DNA of 41,328 bases from Deltaproteobacteria bacterium (GTDB taxonomy: Bacteria > Desulfobacterota > Desulfuromonadia > Desulfuromonadales > Geopsychrobacteraceae), in assembly GCA_024280485.1 (NCBI GenBank), contig JAJRQB010000127.1, positions 1-41,328 on the forward strand, in the 5' to 3' direction. Numbering within the stretch: position 1 is the stretch's first letter; each line of letters opens with the position of its first letter. A program made the translations under genes and the position numbers. This document shows, in pieces, positions 1 to 9,526 of the stretch. The notes under the pieces were generated by a model. That model was given only the letters and a program-made list of their open reading frames with translations. It ran no database searches and had not been told where the DNA came from.

Positions 1-13
1 CATAGGGGGTCCA

Positions 14-1903
14 GTGAGTCAATTTCAGAAAAATATTGCCCTTTGGCTGGTCATCTCTCTGTTGATGATCATGCTCTTCAATATGATGAGTCAAAGAGGG
101 ACTGACCAGAAAAAAGTTAACTATACCGAGCTGTTAGATAGCATTGAGTCGGGGCGGGTGATCAGTGTCATAATCCAGGGTTCACAGATCACCGGGACAT
201 TAGAAGACGGGACCAAGTTTTTAACCACTGCTCCCCCAGATATGGAACTGATCCCTGAGCTTAAAGAAAAGGGGATTATTATCGAGGCCAAGCCGGTTGA
301 TGATCAGGGCTTTTGGTTTACCCTGCTGATCTCCTGGGGACCGATTCTTCTTCTTATCGGGGTCTGGATTTTCTTCATGCGTCAAATGCAGTCGGGTGGT
401 GGCAAGGCGATGAGCTTTGGCAAGAGTAAGGCCAAGCTGTTGACCGACACTCAGGGGCTAGTGACCTTTAAGGATGTCGCTGGTGTCGATGAAGCGAAAC
501 AGGAACTTGAAGAGGTCGTCGAGTTTCTTAAAGATCCGAAAAAGTTTACTAAGCTCGGCGGAAAACTTCCCAAAGGCGTACTGCTGGTGGGAGCACCCGG
601 CACTGGTAAAACCCTGTTGGCTCGTTCTGTAGCCGGTGAAGCCGGGGTTCCTTTCTATACCATCTCCGGTTCTGATTTTGTTGAGATGTTTGTTGGTGTC
701 GGCGCCAGCCGGGTGCGTGATCTTTTCCAGCAGGGGAAAAAGAATGCACCCTGCATTATCTTCATCGATGAAATTGATGCTGTGGGTCGACACCGTGGCG
801 CCGGTCTTGGCGGTGGCCATGACGAGCGTGAGCAGACCCTTAATCAGTTACTGGTCGAGATGGATGGCTTTGAATCGAACGAAGGGGTCATCCTGATTGC
901 CGCAACCAACCGGCCCGATGTTCTCGATCCGGCCTTGCTGCGACCTGGGCGTTTCGACCGTCAGGTCGTGGTGCCGCGTCCCGATATCAAGGGGCGCTGC
1001 CGAATTCTTCAGGTTCACTCACGCAAGGTACCGATGGCTGAGGATGTCAATCTGGATGTCATCGCCAAGGGCACCCCTGGGTTCTCAGGCGCTGATCTGG
1101 CCAATCTGATCAATGAGGCCGCCTTACTGGCGGCGCGGAACAACAAGGATCAGGTTGACAATAGCGATTTTGAGGCCGCTAAGGATAAGGTGCTGATGGG
1201 TGCCGAGCGTCGTTCGATGGTTATTACTGAGGAGGAGAAAAAGGTTACCGCTTATCATGAGGCCGGACACGCGCTGGTCTCTTTGCTGACCCCTGACTCT
1301 GATCCGGTGCACAAGGTTTCGATTATTCCACGAGGTCGGGCACTTGGCGTCACTATGTACCTACCGGCAGAAGAGAAATACAATGAAACTGCTAGTGGTC
1401 TGCATATCAAAATATGCGCCCTGCTTGGTGGCCGAGTCGCCGAGGAGATGACCTTCGAGTCGGTGACCAGTGGTGCCAGCAACGACCTCGAACGCGTTAC
1501 CTCCATTGCGCGCAAGATGGTCTGTGAGTGGGGGATGAGCGATAAGATCGGACCCCTGACCTTCGGTGAGAAAGAGGGTGGCGAGGTATTTCTCGGGCGT
1601 GACATGGGCCATATGAAAAATTACAGCGAAGCGACCGCGATAGATATTGACAACGAAATCCGCCGCATCGTGCAGGAAAATTACCAGAAAACTCGCACAT
1701 TATTGGCCGCGCATAAAGGGCAACTTATTGATCTGGCTGAAGCCCTGCTTGAGCGTGAAACTCTCGATGGAACAGAAATCAGAAAGATTACTTTCCCAGA
1801 GAAGTCTAACCCTGAAGTCGTTAGCGAGACTGTCGCTCCTGAGGATGCAGCGTCGACTGTACAAGATGAGAGCCCGGATGACTCCGGTGACGCTGACAGC
1901 TGA
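14..1903 (+). CDS. ftsH: ATP-dependent zinc metalloprotease FtsH
   Basis: Membrane-anchored AAA+ protease that extracts and degrades misfolded membrane proteins and short-lived regulators. Two N-terminal membrane segments are visible (about residues 7-25 and 102-121) around a small periplasmic domain. The AAA module follows, with Walker A GAPGTGKT at 193-200, Walker B IIFIDEID near 248-255 and the arginine-finger region ending RPGRFDR. The zinc site is HEAGH at 415-419, with the third-ligand Asp in SNDLERV. Length 629 aa is normal for the family. The start is GTG at 14, preceded by AGGGGGT. The C-terminal tail is acidic and Ser/Asp-rich. It is separated from folP by only 3 bases, as in related Desulfuromonadales. 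The window begins here, so the promoter is not seen. Confidence 0.98.
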   Translation: MSQFQKNIALWLVISLLMIMLFNMMSQRGTDQKKVNYTELLDSIESGRVISVIIQGSQITGTLEDGTKFLTTAPPDMELIPELKEKGIIIEAKPVDDQGFWFTLLISWGPILLLIGVWIFFMRQMQSGGGKAMSFGKSKAKLLTDTQGLVTFKDVAGVDEAKQELEEVVEFLKDPKKFTKLGGKLPKGVLLVGAPGTGKTLLARSVAGEAGVPFYTISGSDFVEMFVGVGASRVRDLFQQGKKNAPCIIFIDEIDAVGRHRGAGLGGGHDEREQTLNQLLVEMDGFESNEGVILIAATNRPDVLDPALLRPGRFDRQVVVPRPDIKGRCRILQVHSRKVPMAEDVNLDVIAKGTPGFSGADLANLINEAALLAARNNKDQVDNSDFEAAKDKVLMGAERRSMVITEEEKKVTAYHEAGHALVSLLTPDSDPVHKVSIIPRGRALGVTMYLPAEEKYNETASGLHIKICALLGGRVAEEMTFESVTSGASNDLERVTSIARKMVCEWGMSDKIGPLTFGEKEGGEVFLGRDMGHMKNYSEATAIDIDNEIRRIVQENYQKTRTLLAAHKGQLIDLAEALLERETLDGTEIRKITFPEKSNPEVVSETVAPEDAASTVQDESPDDSGDADS

Positions 1904-1906
1904 TTT

Positions 1907-2776
1907 GTGACATCACAATCAACACAACTCTTTGGTAGAAATTGCCAGATTGATCTAGGTTTACCTCGAATAATGGGGATTCTCAATGTGACTCCCGATT
2001 CCTTCTCGGACGGCGGCCATTTTTATTCCCCCGAGAAGGCCTTTGTTCAGGCCCGGCAGATGATTGCCGATGGTGCAGACTTGCTGGATGTTGGAGGGGA
2101 GAGTACTCGTCCCGGAGCTCCTGTGGTCTCTCTGCAGGAAGAACTTGATAGAGTTCTTCCGGTGATTGAAGGACTGCGGCGCGAAACAGATATCCCGCTG
2201 TCGATCGATACGACAAAAGCGTCGGTCGCAGCTGAGGCCGTTGCTTGTGGTGCAAATTTTATCAATGATATCAGTGGATTGCAGTTTGATCCCCAAATGG
2301 CGAAGACTGCGGCTACCAGCGGGGCCGGGCTCTTTTTGATGCACACTCGCGGGCGTCCCGGTATCATGCAGCAGGACACCGATTATCATGATCTGCTGAA
2401 TGAAGTGCTTGATTTTTTACTGCATGCAGCAGACACCGCGATTACAGCAGGGGTTGATCGGCAGTCGATTGCTATCGATCCGGGAATTGGATTTGGCAAG
2501 GATGTCATAGGCAACCTCCGATTGCTGCAACGCCTTGGCCGTTTGGTTGAGAGTGGCTACCCGGTTTTACTCGGGACCTCGCGCAAAAGTTTTATCGGAC
2601 AAATTCTGCAGCAGGAGAGCACGGCAGAGCGGTTGGCCGGTACCTTGGCCACTATCGCTTCAGGTGTTGAGCGCGGTGCAATTTTTTTTCGAGTTCATGA
2701 TGTCCGTCCGGCGCGTGAAGCGGCCCTGATTGCCTGGGCTGTGCGTGAGGGGGAGCTTCCCGTTTCCAAAGACTGA
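1907..2776 (+). CDS. folP: dihydropteroate synthase
   Basis: Cytosolic enzyme of folate synthesis that condenses 6-hydroxymethyl-7,8-dihydropterin diphosphate with p-aminobenzoate. Both family signatures are present: IMGILNVTPDSFSDGG near the N-terminus and DLLDVGGESTRPGA about 30 residues later. A further conserved region is the IDPGIGFGK motif near residue 190. The length of 289 aa is slightly long for FolP because of about 20 N-terminal residues before the first signature. The start is GTG at 1907, 3 bases after the ftsH stop, so translation is probably coupled. It is the target enzyme of sulfonamides. Nothing in the sequence is unusual for the family. Confidence 0.97.
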   Translation: MTSQSTQLFGRNCQIDLGLPRIMGILNVTPDSFSDGGHFYSPEKAFVQARQMIADGADLLDVGGESTRPGAPVVSLQEELDRVLPVIEGLRRETDIPLSIDTTKASVAAEAVACGANFINDISGLQFDPQMAKTAATSGAGLFLMHTRGRPGIMQQDTDYHDLLNEVLDFLLHAADTAITAGVDRQSIAIDPGIGFGKDVIGNLRLLQRLGRLVESGYPVLLGTSRKSFIGQILQQESTAERLAGTLATIASGVERGAIFFRVHDVRPAREAALIAWAVREGELPVSKD

Positions 2777-2812
2777 AAACATCAATTTTGATGCTCTCGG
2801 CGGAGGCGGTTT

Positions 2813-3616
2813 TTGGATCTGGGATTTTCAATGCCTGACATACTTTCCAATATCCGTATCCTCGATCTCCTCGACATTGGCATAGTCGCCTTTATCATCT
2901 ATCGAATTATCCTGTTGATCAAAGGCACCCGCGCCGTGCAGATGCTTCTTGGCCTGGCTGTCATTCTTCTGGTTTATGTCGCTTCACGTGTCGGCGATCT
3001 TCATACCTTGAATTGGTTTCTCAGTAATTTCCTCTCTTCGATTATCCTGGTTATTGTTGTTATCTTTCAGAACGATATACGACGTGCGCTGATGCACGTC
3101 GGGCGCAATCCCTTTTTTGCTGGCTTGACCTACCTTGAAGAGACCGTCGTTCTTGATGAATTAGTGCAGGCCTGTATTGCCCTCGGGCAAAAAAGAGTTG
3201 GAGCTCTGATCGTTATCGAACGTGAAACGGGGCTTAAAGACGTATTGGTGACCGGTACTGCGATAGATGCTCGGATCACCAGCGAGATGATCCAGGCGAT
3301 CTTTATGCCTGCTTCGCCTATTCACGACGGAGCACTGGTGGTACAGCAAGGCCGTCTGACCCAGGCGGGATGCTTTCTTCCGTTAAGTCAGAATCTTGAT
3401 ATCAGCAAGTATCTTGGAACTCGTCATCGCGCCGCGATCGGACTGACTGAGCTGCTCGACGCGGTAGCGATCGTGGTTTCGGAAGAGACCGGTAAGATAT
3501 CGGTTGTCGTTAACGGTGGCATTACCCGTGATCTTGAAGCTTCCGATCTTCGGAAGGTGCTCGGCCGTCTGCTAGAACCACGCACCCGAAAAGTTAAAAA
3601 GAAGGGGAAGGGCTAG
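2813..3616 (+). CDS. cdaA: diadenylate cyclase CdaA (c-di-AMP synthase)
   Basis: Membrane-bound DAC-domain enzyme that joins two ATP into cyclic di-AMP. Three hydrophobic segments occupy roughly the first 90 residues, followed by the DisA_N catalytic domain. The two diagnostic motifs are present: DGA at 172-174 (in IHDGALVV) and RHR at 204-206 (in GTRHRAAIG). Length 267 aa is typical of CdaA. I chose the TTG at 2813 because GGAGG at 2802-2806 lies 6 bases upstream; the ATG at 2831 has no ribosome-binding site. The ybbR and glmM genes follow directly, the conserved cdaA-cdaR-glmM arrangement known best in Firmicutes, where CdaR and GlmM modulate CdaA activity. Confidence 0.96.
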   Translation: MDLGFSMPDILSNIRILDLLDIGIVAFIIYRIILLIKGTRAVQMLLGLAVILLVYVASRVGDLHTLNWFLSNFLSSIILVIVVIFQNDIRRALMHVGRNPFFAGLTYLEETVVLDELVQACIALGQKRVGALIVIERETGLKDVLVTGTAIDARITSEMIQAIFMPASPIHDGALVVQQGRLTQAGCFLPLSQNLDISKYLGTRHRAAIGLTELLDAVAIVVSEETGKISVVVNGGITRDLEASDLRKVLGRLLEPRTRKVKKKGKG

Positions 3617-3619
3617 CCG

Positions 3620-4321
3620 ATGATGGAACTGGTGACCAAGAACTGGACTCTCAAGCTCCTTTCCCTCATCTTTGCCATGATTCTCTGGATGTTTATCATG
3701 GGTGAAAGACATCTCGAAGTTGGCTATACGGTGCCGCTTGAGCTCCAAAAAATACCCAAAGATCTGATTGTCGCCAATCAGATTCCAAGTTTGATCGATG
3801 TGCGAATCAGCGGACCGCGGACATTGTTGATGAAGGTCAGTCCCAACGACATCAGTATTACTGTAGATCTTTCAGACCTCAAACCTGGGCTGACATCATT
3901 TAGACGTCTTGAAGAGCGTCTGAATTTACCGAGTGGCATGCGGGTGACTAGGGTTTCTCCATCATTTGTCGATATCCGTCTAGATCGCCGCAAAGAAAAA
4001 AAAGTACCAGTAAAGGTCGTTCTGGCAGGTGATCCAGATCCCGGATATCGGGTCGTTGGCCTCAAGGCTATACCAGACATGGTCAGTATTTCCGGTGCCG
4101 AAAGTGAGATTAAATCGATCTCTGAGGTGATGACCGAACCGATAGATCTTACCGGGGTCACTGAAAATTTTTCAGAAATAGTACCGCTGACTTATGAGCG
4201 AACCTACACTAATTTTGTTGATGAAAAAACCTCGGAAATTAGCGTTGCGATCGAAGCAACTGAGCCCGTCGAATCTGTCAACTCAATCGAGCCTCCTCCA
4301 GAACAGAAACAGGTTGAATAA
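3620..4321 (+). CDS. ybbR: YbbR-domain protein, CdaA regulator (CdaR)
   Basis: Single-pass membrane protein with an extracytoplasmic chain of YbbR domains. It has one N-terminal transmembrane segment (about residues 11-27, ending WMFIMGER), then about 200 residues of beta-rich sequence with repeated patterns such as VDIRLDR and VPVKVVLAGDPDPGY. Length 233 aa is enough for two to three YbbR domains; the C-terminal tail is Glu/Pro-rich. Homologues (CdaR) regulate CdaA from outside the membrane. It begins 3 bases after the cdaA stop and ends 3 bases before glmM, so the three are almost certainly one transcript. The family call rests on position and pattern, as YbbR domains are poorly conserved in sequence. 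Confidence 0.9.
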   Translation: MMELVTKNWTLKLLSLIFAMILWMFIMGERHLEVGYTVPLELQKIPKDLIVANQIPSLIDVRISGPRTLLMKVSPNDISITVDLSDLKPGLTSFRRLEERLNLPSGMRVTRVSPSFVDIRLDRRKEKKVPVKVVLAGDPDPGYRVVGLKAIPDMVSISGAESEIKSISEVMTEPIDLTGVTENFSEIVPLTYERTYTNFVDEKTSEISVAIEATEPVESVNSIEPPPEQKQVE

Positions 4322-4324
4322 TTT

Positions 4325-5683
4325 ATGAAGAAACGAATTTTCGGTACTGATGGTGTGCGTGGCGTGGCGAATGTCCACCCGATGACCACCGAAGTTGCAA
4401 TGCAACTGGGCCGCGCTGCTGCTCATGTTTTTAAGGATGGAGACCGTCGTCACCGATTGGTGATTGGGAAAGATACCCGTCTTTCAGGTTATATGATTGA
4501 GACCGCATTGGTTTCAGGGATCTGTTCGATGGGGGTTGATGTCTTATTGGTTGGACCGTTGCCAACGCCAGGAATTTCCTTTATTACCGCCTCGATGCGG
4601 GCGGATGCCGGAGTTGTCATCTCCGCCTCGCATAATCCTTATCAGGATAACGGGATCAAATTTTTCAATCGTGATGGATTCAAGTTGCCTGATGAACTTG
4701 AAATTCGGATTGAAGAGTTGATCAATAGTGGTGAGATCGATTCATTGCGTCCGATTGCCGATGAAGTCGGCAAGGCCTTCCGCGTGGACGATGCGGTGGG
4801 ACGTTATATTGTCTTTCTTAAACACACCTTTCCGCGTGAGTTAGATTTGCAGGGGCTTAAGATCGTGCTCGATTGCGCTAACGGTGCCGCGTATAAAGTT
4901 GCGCCCTCCGTGTTGGAAGAGCTAGGGGCCGAGGTGATTACGCTTGGGGTTAACCCTGATGGCAAGAATATTAATGCAGGCTGTGGTTCGCTATATCCTG
5001 AAGTCATGGCTGCGGTTGTTCGCGAACATGGTGCCGATCTTGGTATCGCTCTTGACGGTGATGCTGATCGAGTGATCTTTGTAGACGAGCATGGTGACCT
5101 GGTTGATGGGGACAGTGTCATGGCGATTTGTGCCACACGGATGCTGGCCGCCGGGACACTTAAAAAACAAACGTTGGTCGCGACAGTTATGAGTAATATG
5201 GGGCTCGAAATCGCAATTAAAAAAGCCGGAGGGGTATTGGTTCGCACAGCCGTTGGTGATCGTTATGTGGTCGAAGAGATGCGCCGCAGTGGGTATAACC
5301 TCGGAGGTGAACAGTCGGGGCATATGATCTTTCTTGACCACAATACCACCGGGGATGGTGTTCTTTCGGCTCTGCAGGTTCTTGAAGTTGTCCAGCGCAC
5401 CGGCAAGCGGTTGTCGGAATTGGCTCAGGTGATGGAGGCGCTGCCTCAGGTTTTATTGAATGTTCGCGTCAAGCAGCGAACCGACCTTTCCACTCTTCCT
5501 GAAGTCAGCAAAGTGATAGCTGATGTTGAAGAAAAACTTGGTGAGCAGGGACGGGTTCTGATCCGCTACTCCGGAACTGAACCATTGCTGCGGATTATGC
5601 TCGAAGGGGCCGATCAGGCTCAGATTGAAAAACTGGCCGCAGAAATTGCGGCGGCTGTAGAAATGTCTATCGGCGCCGCGTAA
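4325..5683 (+). CDS. glmM: phosphoglucosamine mutase
   Basis: Interconverts glucosamine-6-phosphate and glucosamine-1-phosphate, feeding UDP-GlcNAc for peptidoglycan and LPS. The N-terminus [11 protein letters not shown] is the family hallmark. The phosphoserine loop [12 protein letters not shown] carries the catalytic Ser102. The Mg-binding loop DGDADR is at 244-249, the sugar-binding loop GGEQSGH lies near residue 328, and the phosphate-binding [10 protein letters not shown] is near the C-terminus. Length 452 aa is standard. ATG 4325 follows the ybbR stop by 3 bases. In Firmicutes GlmM binds and inhibits CdaA, so sitting in the c-di-AMP operon may matter here too. Confidence 0.98.
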   Translation: MKKRIFGTDGVRGVANVHPMTTEVAMQLGRAAAHVFKDGDRRHRLVIGKDTRLSGYMIETALVSGICSMGVDVLLVGPLPTPGISFITASMRADAGVVISASHNPYQDNGIKFFNRDGFKLPDELEIRIEELINSGEIDSLRPIADEVGKAFRVDDAVGRYIVFLKHTFPRELDLQGLKIVLDCANGAAYKVAPSVLEELGAEVITLGVNPDGKNINAGCGSLYPEVMAAVVREHGADLGIALDGDADRVIFVDEHGDLVDGDSVMAICATRMLAAGTLKKQTLVATVMSNMGLEIAIKKAGGVLVRTAVGDRYVVEEMRRSGYNLGGEQSGHMIFLDHNTTGDGVLSALQVLEVVQRTGKRLSELAQVMEALPQVLLNVRVKQRTDLSTLPEVSKVIADVEEKLGEQGRVLIRYSGTEPLLRIMLEGADQAQIEKLAAEIAAAVEMSIGAA

Positions 5684-5712
5684 ATTAATTAAAGGTAAAG
5701 GAGTCAGAACCC

Positions 5713-6432
5713 TTGGCAAAATTGGGAGTTAACGTCGACCATATTGCAACTTTGCGCGAAGCGCGGGGTATAGATGAACCTGATCCGGTTGCGGCTGCAA
5801 TGCTGGCAGAGCTGGCTGGTGCTCATGGCATCACCGTCCATTTGCGCGAGGATCGTCGTCATATCCAGGACCGTGATGTAGAAATATTACGTCGAACGAT
5901 TAAGACCAGTCTCAACCTCGAGATGGCCCTGACCGACGAGATGGTTGCAATCGCTATGAAAATTCTTCCAGATACCGTCACTCTGGTTCCGGAAGGGCGG
6001 CATGAATTGACGACCGAAGGTGGACTTGACGTGTCGATGCTGCGTCAAACTCTTAAAGAGAAAATTGCGCTGATGCAACAGGCTGGAATCGTCGTCAGCC
6101 TCTTTATCGAGCCTGACTTGGAGCAGATTAAAGCCAGTCACCGTGCCGGCGCCAATTGTATCGAGATCCATACCGGAACCTACTGTGAGATGCGCCATGA
6201 AAAAGATCGAATAGATCAATTGCGGCGTATTGAGATTGCTATCAGTGCGGCGCGTAAATTCGGGATGAGGGTCAATGCCGGGCATGGCTTGAATTATAGA
6301 AATATCGGCCCGGTTGCGGCTTTGCGTGGAATTGAAGAGTTCAATATTGGACATAGTATTGTCGGGCGGGCTGCTCTGGTTGGGATGGAGCGTGCGGTAC
6401 GCGAGATGCTTGAGCTGCTCAAGGATAGCTGA
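5713..6432 (+). CDS. pdxJ: pyridoxine 5'-phosphate synthase
   Basis: Final ring-closing enzyme of DXP-dependent vitamin B6 synthesis, combining 1-deoxy-xylulose-5-phosphate with 3-amino-2-oxopropyl phosphate. The N-terminus [15 protein letters not shown] and the following [14 protein letters not shown] are diagnostic, and [10 protein letters not shown] with [11 protein letters not shown] closes the TIM barrel. Length 239 aa is normal. The start is TTG at 5713; AAAGGAG at 5697-5703 sits 9 bases upstream and no better start exists in frame. The stop overlaps the ATG of acpS (TGATG), an arrangement shared by many proteobacterial pdxJ-acpS pairs. Confidence 0.97.
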   Translation: MAKLGVNVDHIATLREARGIDEPDPVAAAMLAELAGAHGITVHLREDRRHIQDRDVEILRRTIKTSLNLEMALTDEMVAIAMKILPDTVTLVPEGRHELTTEGGLDVSMLRQTLKEKIALMQQAGIVVSLFIEPDLEQIKASHRAGANCIEIHTGTYCEMRHEKDRIDQLRRIEIAISAARKFGMRVNAGHGLNYRNIGPVAALRGIEEFNIGHSIVGRAALVGMERAVREMLELLKDS

Positions 6433-6812
6433 TGGCAATTGTTGGTAGCGGTATCGATCTGGCGAAAATCCCAAGATTTAAACGTTTTATCGACGACGGG
6501 AAACTGGCTCTACTTGAGCGCCTGTTTACCAGCGCCGAGCGCAACTATGCTTTATCTCGCAAAGACCCCGCTTCTCATTTTGCCGTACGCTTCGCGGCTA
6601 AGGAGGCCTTTGTTAAGGCTTTGGGGACCGGGTTGCGTTTCGGCTTGAGTTGGCAACAGATTGAAGTCGTACGCGATGACCTGGGCCGTCCATCTCTTGA
6701 ATTATCTGGTCGGGCTCTTGAGCTAATGGTTGAAAAGGGCGCAAGGCGCTCTCACCTTTCCTACAGCCACGACGGTGACTATGGCGTGGCATCGGTTATA
6801 CTTGAAGACTGA
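6432..6812 (+). CDS. acpS: holo-[acyl-carrier-protein] synthase
   Basis: Transfers 4'-phosphopantetheine from CoA to the serine of acyl carrier protein, activating fatty-acid synthesis. The two Mg/CoA motifs are present: VGSGIDLAKIPR with the metal-binding Asp at the N-terminus, and FAAKEAFVKALGTG with the catalytic Glu/Lys about 55 residues on. Length 126 aa is typical of the small trimeric AcpS class. Its ATG shares one base with the pdxJ stop, so translation is coupled. A 60-base gap separates it from nnr. Confidence 0.97.
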   Translation: MAIVGSGIDLAKIPRFKRFIDDGKLALLERLFTSAERNYALSRKDPASHFAVRFAAKEAFVKALGTGLRFGLSWQQIEVVRDDLGRPSLELSGRALELMVEKGARRSHLSYSHDGDYGVASVILED

Positions 6813-6872
6813 TGGATTAGCACGCGCTGTATTTTTCGAGAGAACGTCAAACCTTTTTAAGCAGGTAAGCAG

Positions 6873-8432
6873 ATGAAGCTGATCACTGCCGAGCAGATGC
6901 AGGCGATCGACCTAAATGCGATCGAATCTTTAGGTATCCCAGGTGCGGTATTGATGGAGAATGCCGGTCGTGCCGCTGCTGAAGAGATTCTGAACGATAT
7001 TCATGAGCTCTTCCCTGGCCCGATTCTGGTATTGGCCGGTCGTGGCAACAATGGTGGAGATGGTTATGTGATTGCCCGAATTCTGGCTGATCGCGGCTGG
7101 CAGGTACGAACACTGGTTCTGGCGGATGAAAATCGAATTGCGGGTGATGCTGCCCTGATGTTGCAGATTTTAAAGCAATTGGATGGCGAGGTCCGCTTTA
7201 TTGACAACGAAGCTTCTCTAAGTAAAGAGTTTTCTGCTGTAGAGCCATTGTTGATTGTCGATGCTCTATTAGGAACAGGTTTGTCGAGTGCTACCGCTGG
7301 TCTCTACCGGCTGGCGATTGATCTGATCAATCAAAGCCCGGCTCAGGTTGTCGCGGTTGATATTCCTTCTGGTGTCAACGGCTCTGATGGTCGCGTGATG
7401 GGGGCTGCAGTTGAGGCCGATTTGACCCTCTGTTTCGATAGTACAAAAGTTGGCCATGGAAGCCGCCCTGGCGCTGATTATGTTGGGGAACTACGAGTTC
7501 TTGAAATCGGGATTCCGCGTAAGGCGCGGCCTCAGGACGATTTCTGCTGTAACTTAATCGACGAATCGGTTGTATGTGGGTTACTGCCGCAGCGGCCGAT
7601 AAACGGTCACAAAGGTTCTTTTGGCCACCTTGGTGTGGTTGCCGGCTCAACTGGTATGACGGGAGCCGCTGCGCTTTGCAGCGAAGCAGGCTTGCGGAGT
7701 GGAGCCGGATTGGTCACACTTGCCTGTCCGGCAGACCTTCATGCTATCCTTGAAGTCAAGCTGACAGAGGTTATGACGCAGCCTTTAATGGGCCAGCAGA
7801 ATCATCTGATAAGTGACAATTGTGACGAGATCGTAGCCTTGTCTCGAAAGTTTCAGTCTCTTGTCCTGGGTCCGGGGTTGGGACAGAATCCGCAAACTTT
7901 CGACGCCGTCCGCAGTCTCGTTGCCAGATGTCATTGTCCGTTAGTTGTTGATGCAGATGCTCTTAATGCCTTGGTTGGAGTCTTGGATGTCCTGCCCGCA
8001 TCTGCAGCCATGCCGCCGATTTTGACTCCTCATCCCGGTGAGTTTTCTCGATTGACGGGTTTGACGGTCTCAACAATAGAGGCGGATCGCTTCCGTCTGA
8101 CACGTCAGTTTGCAATAGATAATCGTGTTGTGTTGTTACTGAAGGGTGCGCGGACCTTGATTGCAGATCCCGATGGGCGCGTGCGGATCAACACCAGCGG
8201 CAATGCCGGCCTTGCTACTGGTGGGAGTGGCGATGTCCTTAGTGGGTTGATCGGTGGGCTTCTGGCCCAGGGACTCTCCCCTTTTGATGCTGCAAGTCTG
8301 GGTTCCTGGCTACATGGGGCTTCAGCAGATTTATTAGCTGATGAAAACGGCTGTGCCGGATTGCTCGCTGGTGATTTACTCAAAACTATCCCTGTTGCTC
8401 GACATCAACTTGAAGGAGTCTGCTCATGCTGA
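6873..8432 (+). CDS. nnr: bifunctional NAD(P)H-hydrate epimerase / ADP-dependent NAD(P)H-hydrate dehydratase
   Basis: Metabolite-repair enzyme that epimerises and dehydrates damaged NADHX/NADPHX. The N-terminal YjeF_N domain (about 1-215) contains the GRGNNGGDGYVIAR loop and VDIPSGVNGSDG. The C-terminal ribokinase-like domain (about 225-510) has HPGEFSRLTG and the nucleotide/anion loop GNAGLATGGSGDVLSG. Length 519 aa matches the fused bacterial form. The ATG at 6873 has AGCAGG upstream. Its last 7 bases overlap the start of the CBS-domain gene. Confidence 0.96.
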   Translation: MKLITAEQMQAIDLNAIESLGIPGAVLMENAGRAAAEEILNDIHELFPGPILVLAGRGNNGGDGYVIARILADRGWQVRTLVLADENRIAGDAALMLQILKQLDGEVRFIDNEASLSKEFSAVEPLLIVDALLGTGLSSATAGLYRLAIDLINQSPAQVVAVDIPSGVNGSDGRVMGAAVEADLTLCFDSTKVGHGSRPGADYVGELRVLEIGIPRKARPQDDFCCNLIDESVVCGLLPQRPINGHKGSFGHLGVVAGSTGMTGAAALCSEAGLRSGAGLVTLACPADLHAILEVKLTEVMTQPLMGQQNHLISDNCDEIVALSRKFQSLVLGPGLGQNPQTFDAVRSLVARCHCPLVVDADALNALVGVLDVLPASAAMPPILTPHPGEFSRLTGLTVSTIEADRFRLTRQFAIDNRVVLLLKGARTLIADPDGRVRINTSGNAGLATGGSGDVLSGLIGGLLAQGLSPFDAASLGSWLHGASADLLADENGCAGLLAGDLLKTIPVARHQLEGVCSC

Positions 8433-8875
8433 CAGCTAAAGATATCATGACTACCGACCTGGTCACCGTAACCCTTGAGACCAGCATTACGGATCTGGCC
8501 GACAAATTTGTTACATCAAGGTTCAGTAATATGCCGGTACTTGACGATTCAGGAAAATTGGCCGGTATCATTAGTGAAACCGATCTTGTTGAACAGCAGA
8601 AACCGCTGCATATTCCCACCGTCATGGCTCTGTTCGACGGAGTATTCTATCTGGATAGCGAAAAACGCTTTCAGAAAGAGGTTGATCGGGTGACTGCGCA
8701 AAAAGTTGGTGAGCTTTGTCAGCGTAACATTGTTACCTGCGGGCCTGATGCCACAATTGGTGAGATTGCAGGTTTAATGAGTAAACATAAGGCTCATCTG
8801 ATACCTGTTATTGAGAATGAGAAGATGATCGGAGTCGTTGCACGTCTCGATCTGATCAAGGCCGTTGAGGTTTAA
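8426..8875 (+). CDS. CBS-domain pair protein
   Basis: Small cytosolic protein made of two CBS motifs (about residues 3-58 and 90-147), a fold that usually binds adenosine nucleotides. The opening AKDIMTTDLVTV and the second-half EIAGLMSKHKAHLIPVIE are typical. No other domain is attached, so the effector output is unknown. ATG 8426 overlaps the nnr stop by 7 bases, and tsaE starts just after it. Stand-alone CBS proteins occur at this place in related genomes as far as I recall, but their function is not established. It could be an energy sensor acting on a partner protein. Confidence 0.9.
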   Translation: MLTAKDIMTTDLVTVTLETSITDLADKFVTSRFSNMPVLDDSGKLAGIISETDLVEQQKPLHIPTVMALFDGVFYLDSEKRFQKEVDRVTAQKVGELCQRNIVTCGPDATIGEIAGLMSKHKAHLIPVIENEKMIGVVARLDLIKAVEV

Positions 8876-8882
8876 ACTCGTC

Positions 8883-9353
8883 GTGAAGTTTAAAACCAAC
8901 AGCGAGGCCGAGACCAGCGCGTTCGGGCGTTTTCTGGGTGAGCAATTGCGGCGGCCGGTGACAATTCTTTTAGAGGGTGATCTCGGTGCAGGCAAGTCGG
9001 TCATCGCGCGCGCGCTGGCACGTGGTCTCGGAGTCCCTGAGGATATTCCGATTACCAGTCCCACCTTTACTTTGATGAATCATTACTCCGCCCGGATAGA
9101 GCTTTATCATTTTGACCTTTACCGTCTGGCCGATGCTGAGGAGTTAATCGAGATCGGTTTCGATGATTTTGCTCATAGTGAAGGAGTCGCTCTGGTTGAA
9201 TGGCCGGAACGATTGCCGGATCGTGAATTCGATCATCTTCTGGTACAAATCGATCGTTTATCTGCCGACTGTCGCGAGGTAGAAGTCAGGGCTTGCGGAT
9301 TTGAAACTCAGGGTCTGCTTGACCGTTTACAGAAATGGTTGGTTACTCAGTAA
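8883..9353 (+). CDS. tsaE: tRNA threonylcarbamoyladenosine biosynthesis ATPase TsaE
   Basis: P-loop ATPase of the TsaBDE complex that makes t6A37 in ANN-decoding tRNAs. Walker A GDLGAGKS is near residue 40 and is followed by SPTFTLMNHY and LYHFDLYRL, both characteristic of the YjeE/TsaE family. I prefer GTG 8883, giving 156 aa, because the family begins only 30-40 residues before the P-loop and TGAGG lies 12 bases upstream. A TTG at 8865 would add six residues and overlap the CBS gene by 11 bases, and cannot be excluded. A 173-base gap to lysC follows. Confidence 0.94.
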   Translation: MKFKTNSEAETSAFGRFLGEQLRRPVTILLEGDLGAGKSVIARALARGLGVPEDIPITSPTFTLMNHYSARIELYHFDLYRLADAEELIEIGFDDFAHSEGVALVEWPERLPDREFDHLLVQIDRLSADCREVEVRACGFETQGLLDRLQKWLVTQ

Positions 9354-9416
9354 AAACACCCCGTTACCGGTTGTTTGCGTAAAAAACGCTTTGACCCTTT
9401 GATAGGTTTCCTGTTA

Positions 9417-9484
9417 TTAAGGTCTCTCTGGAAAAATACCGAAATAATCACAGTCTGAGCCCCTTTTGGTGAACGTGACCTTAA
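9417..9484 (+). other. inverted repeat in lysC leader
   Basis: An exact 8-base inverted repeat, TTAAGGTC (9417-9424) and GACCTTAA (9477-9484), encloses about 50 bases in the 173-base tsaE-lysC gap. It could close a leader-RNA structure ahead of lysC. I see no lysine-riboswitch core and no T-tract, so the role is unknown. Confidence 0.35.
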
Positions 9485-9526
9485 GCGGTTTGTTGTCCCT
9501 AAGACCAAGAAGGAGACAGTAAGAAT

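Noticed and set aside
9354-9526. Lysine riboswitch upstream of lysC
   Set aside because: The conserved lysine-riboswitch core sequences are absent and the leader is barely long enough; only an 8-base inverted repeat is seen.
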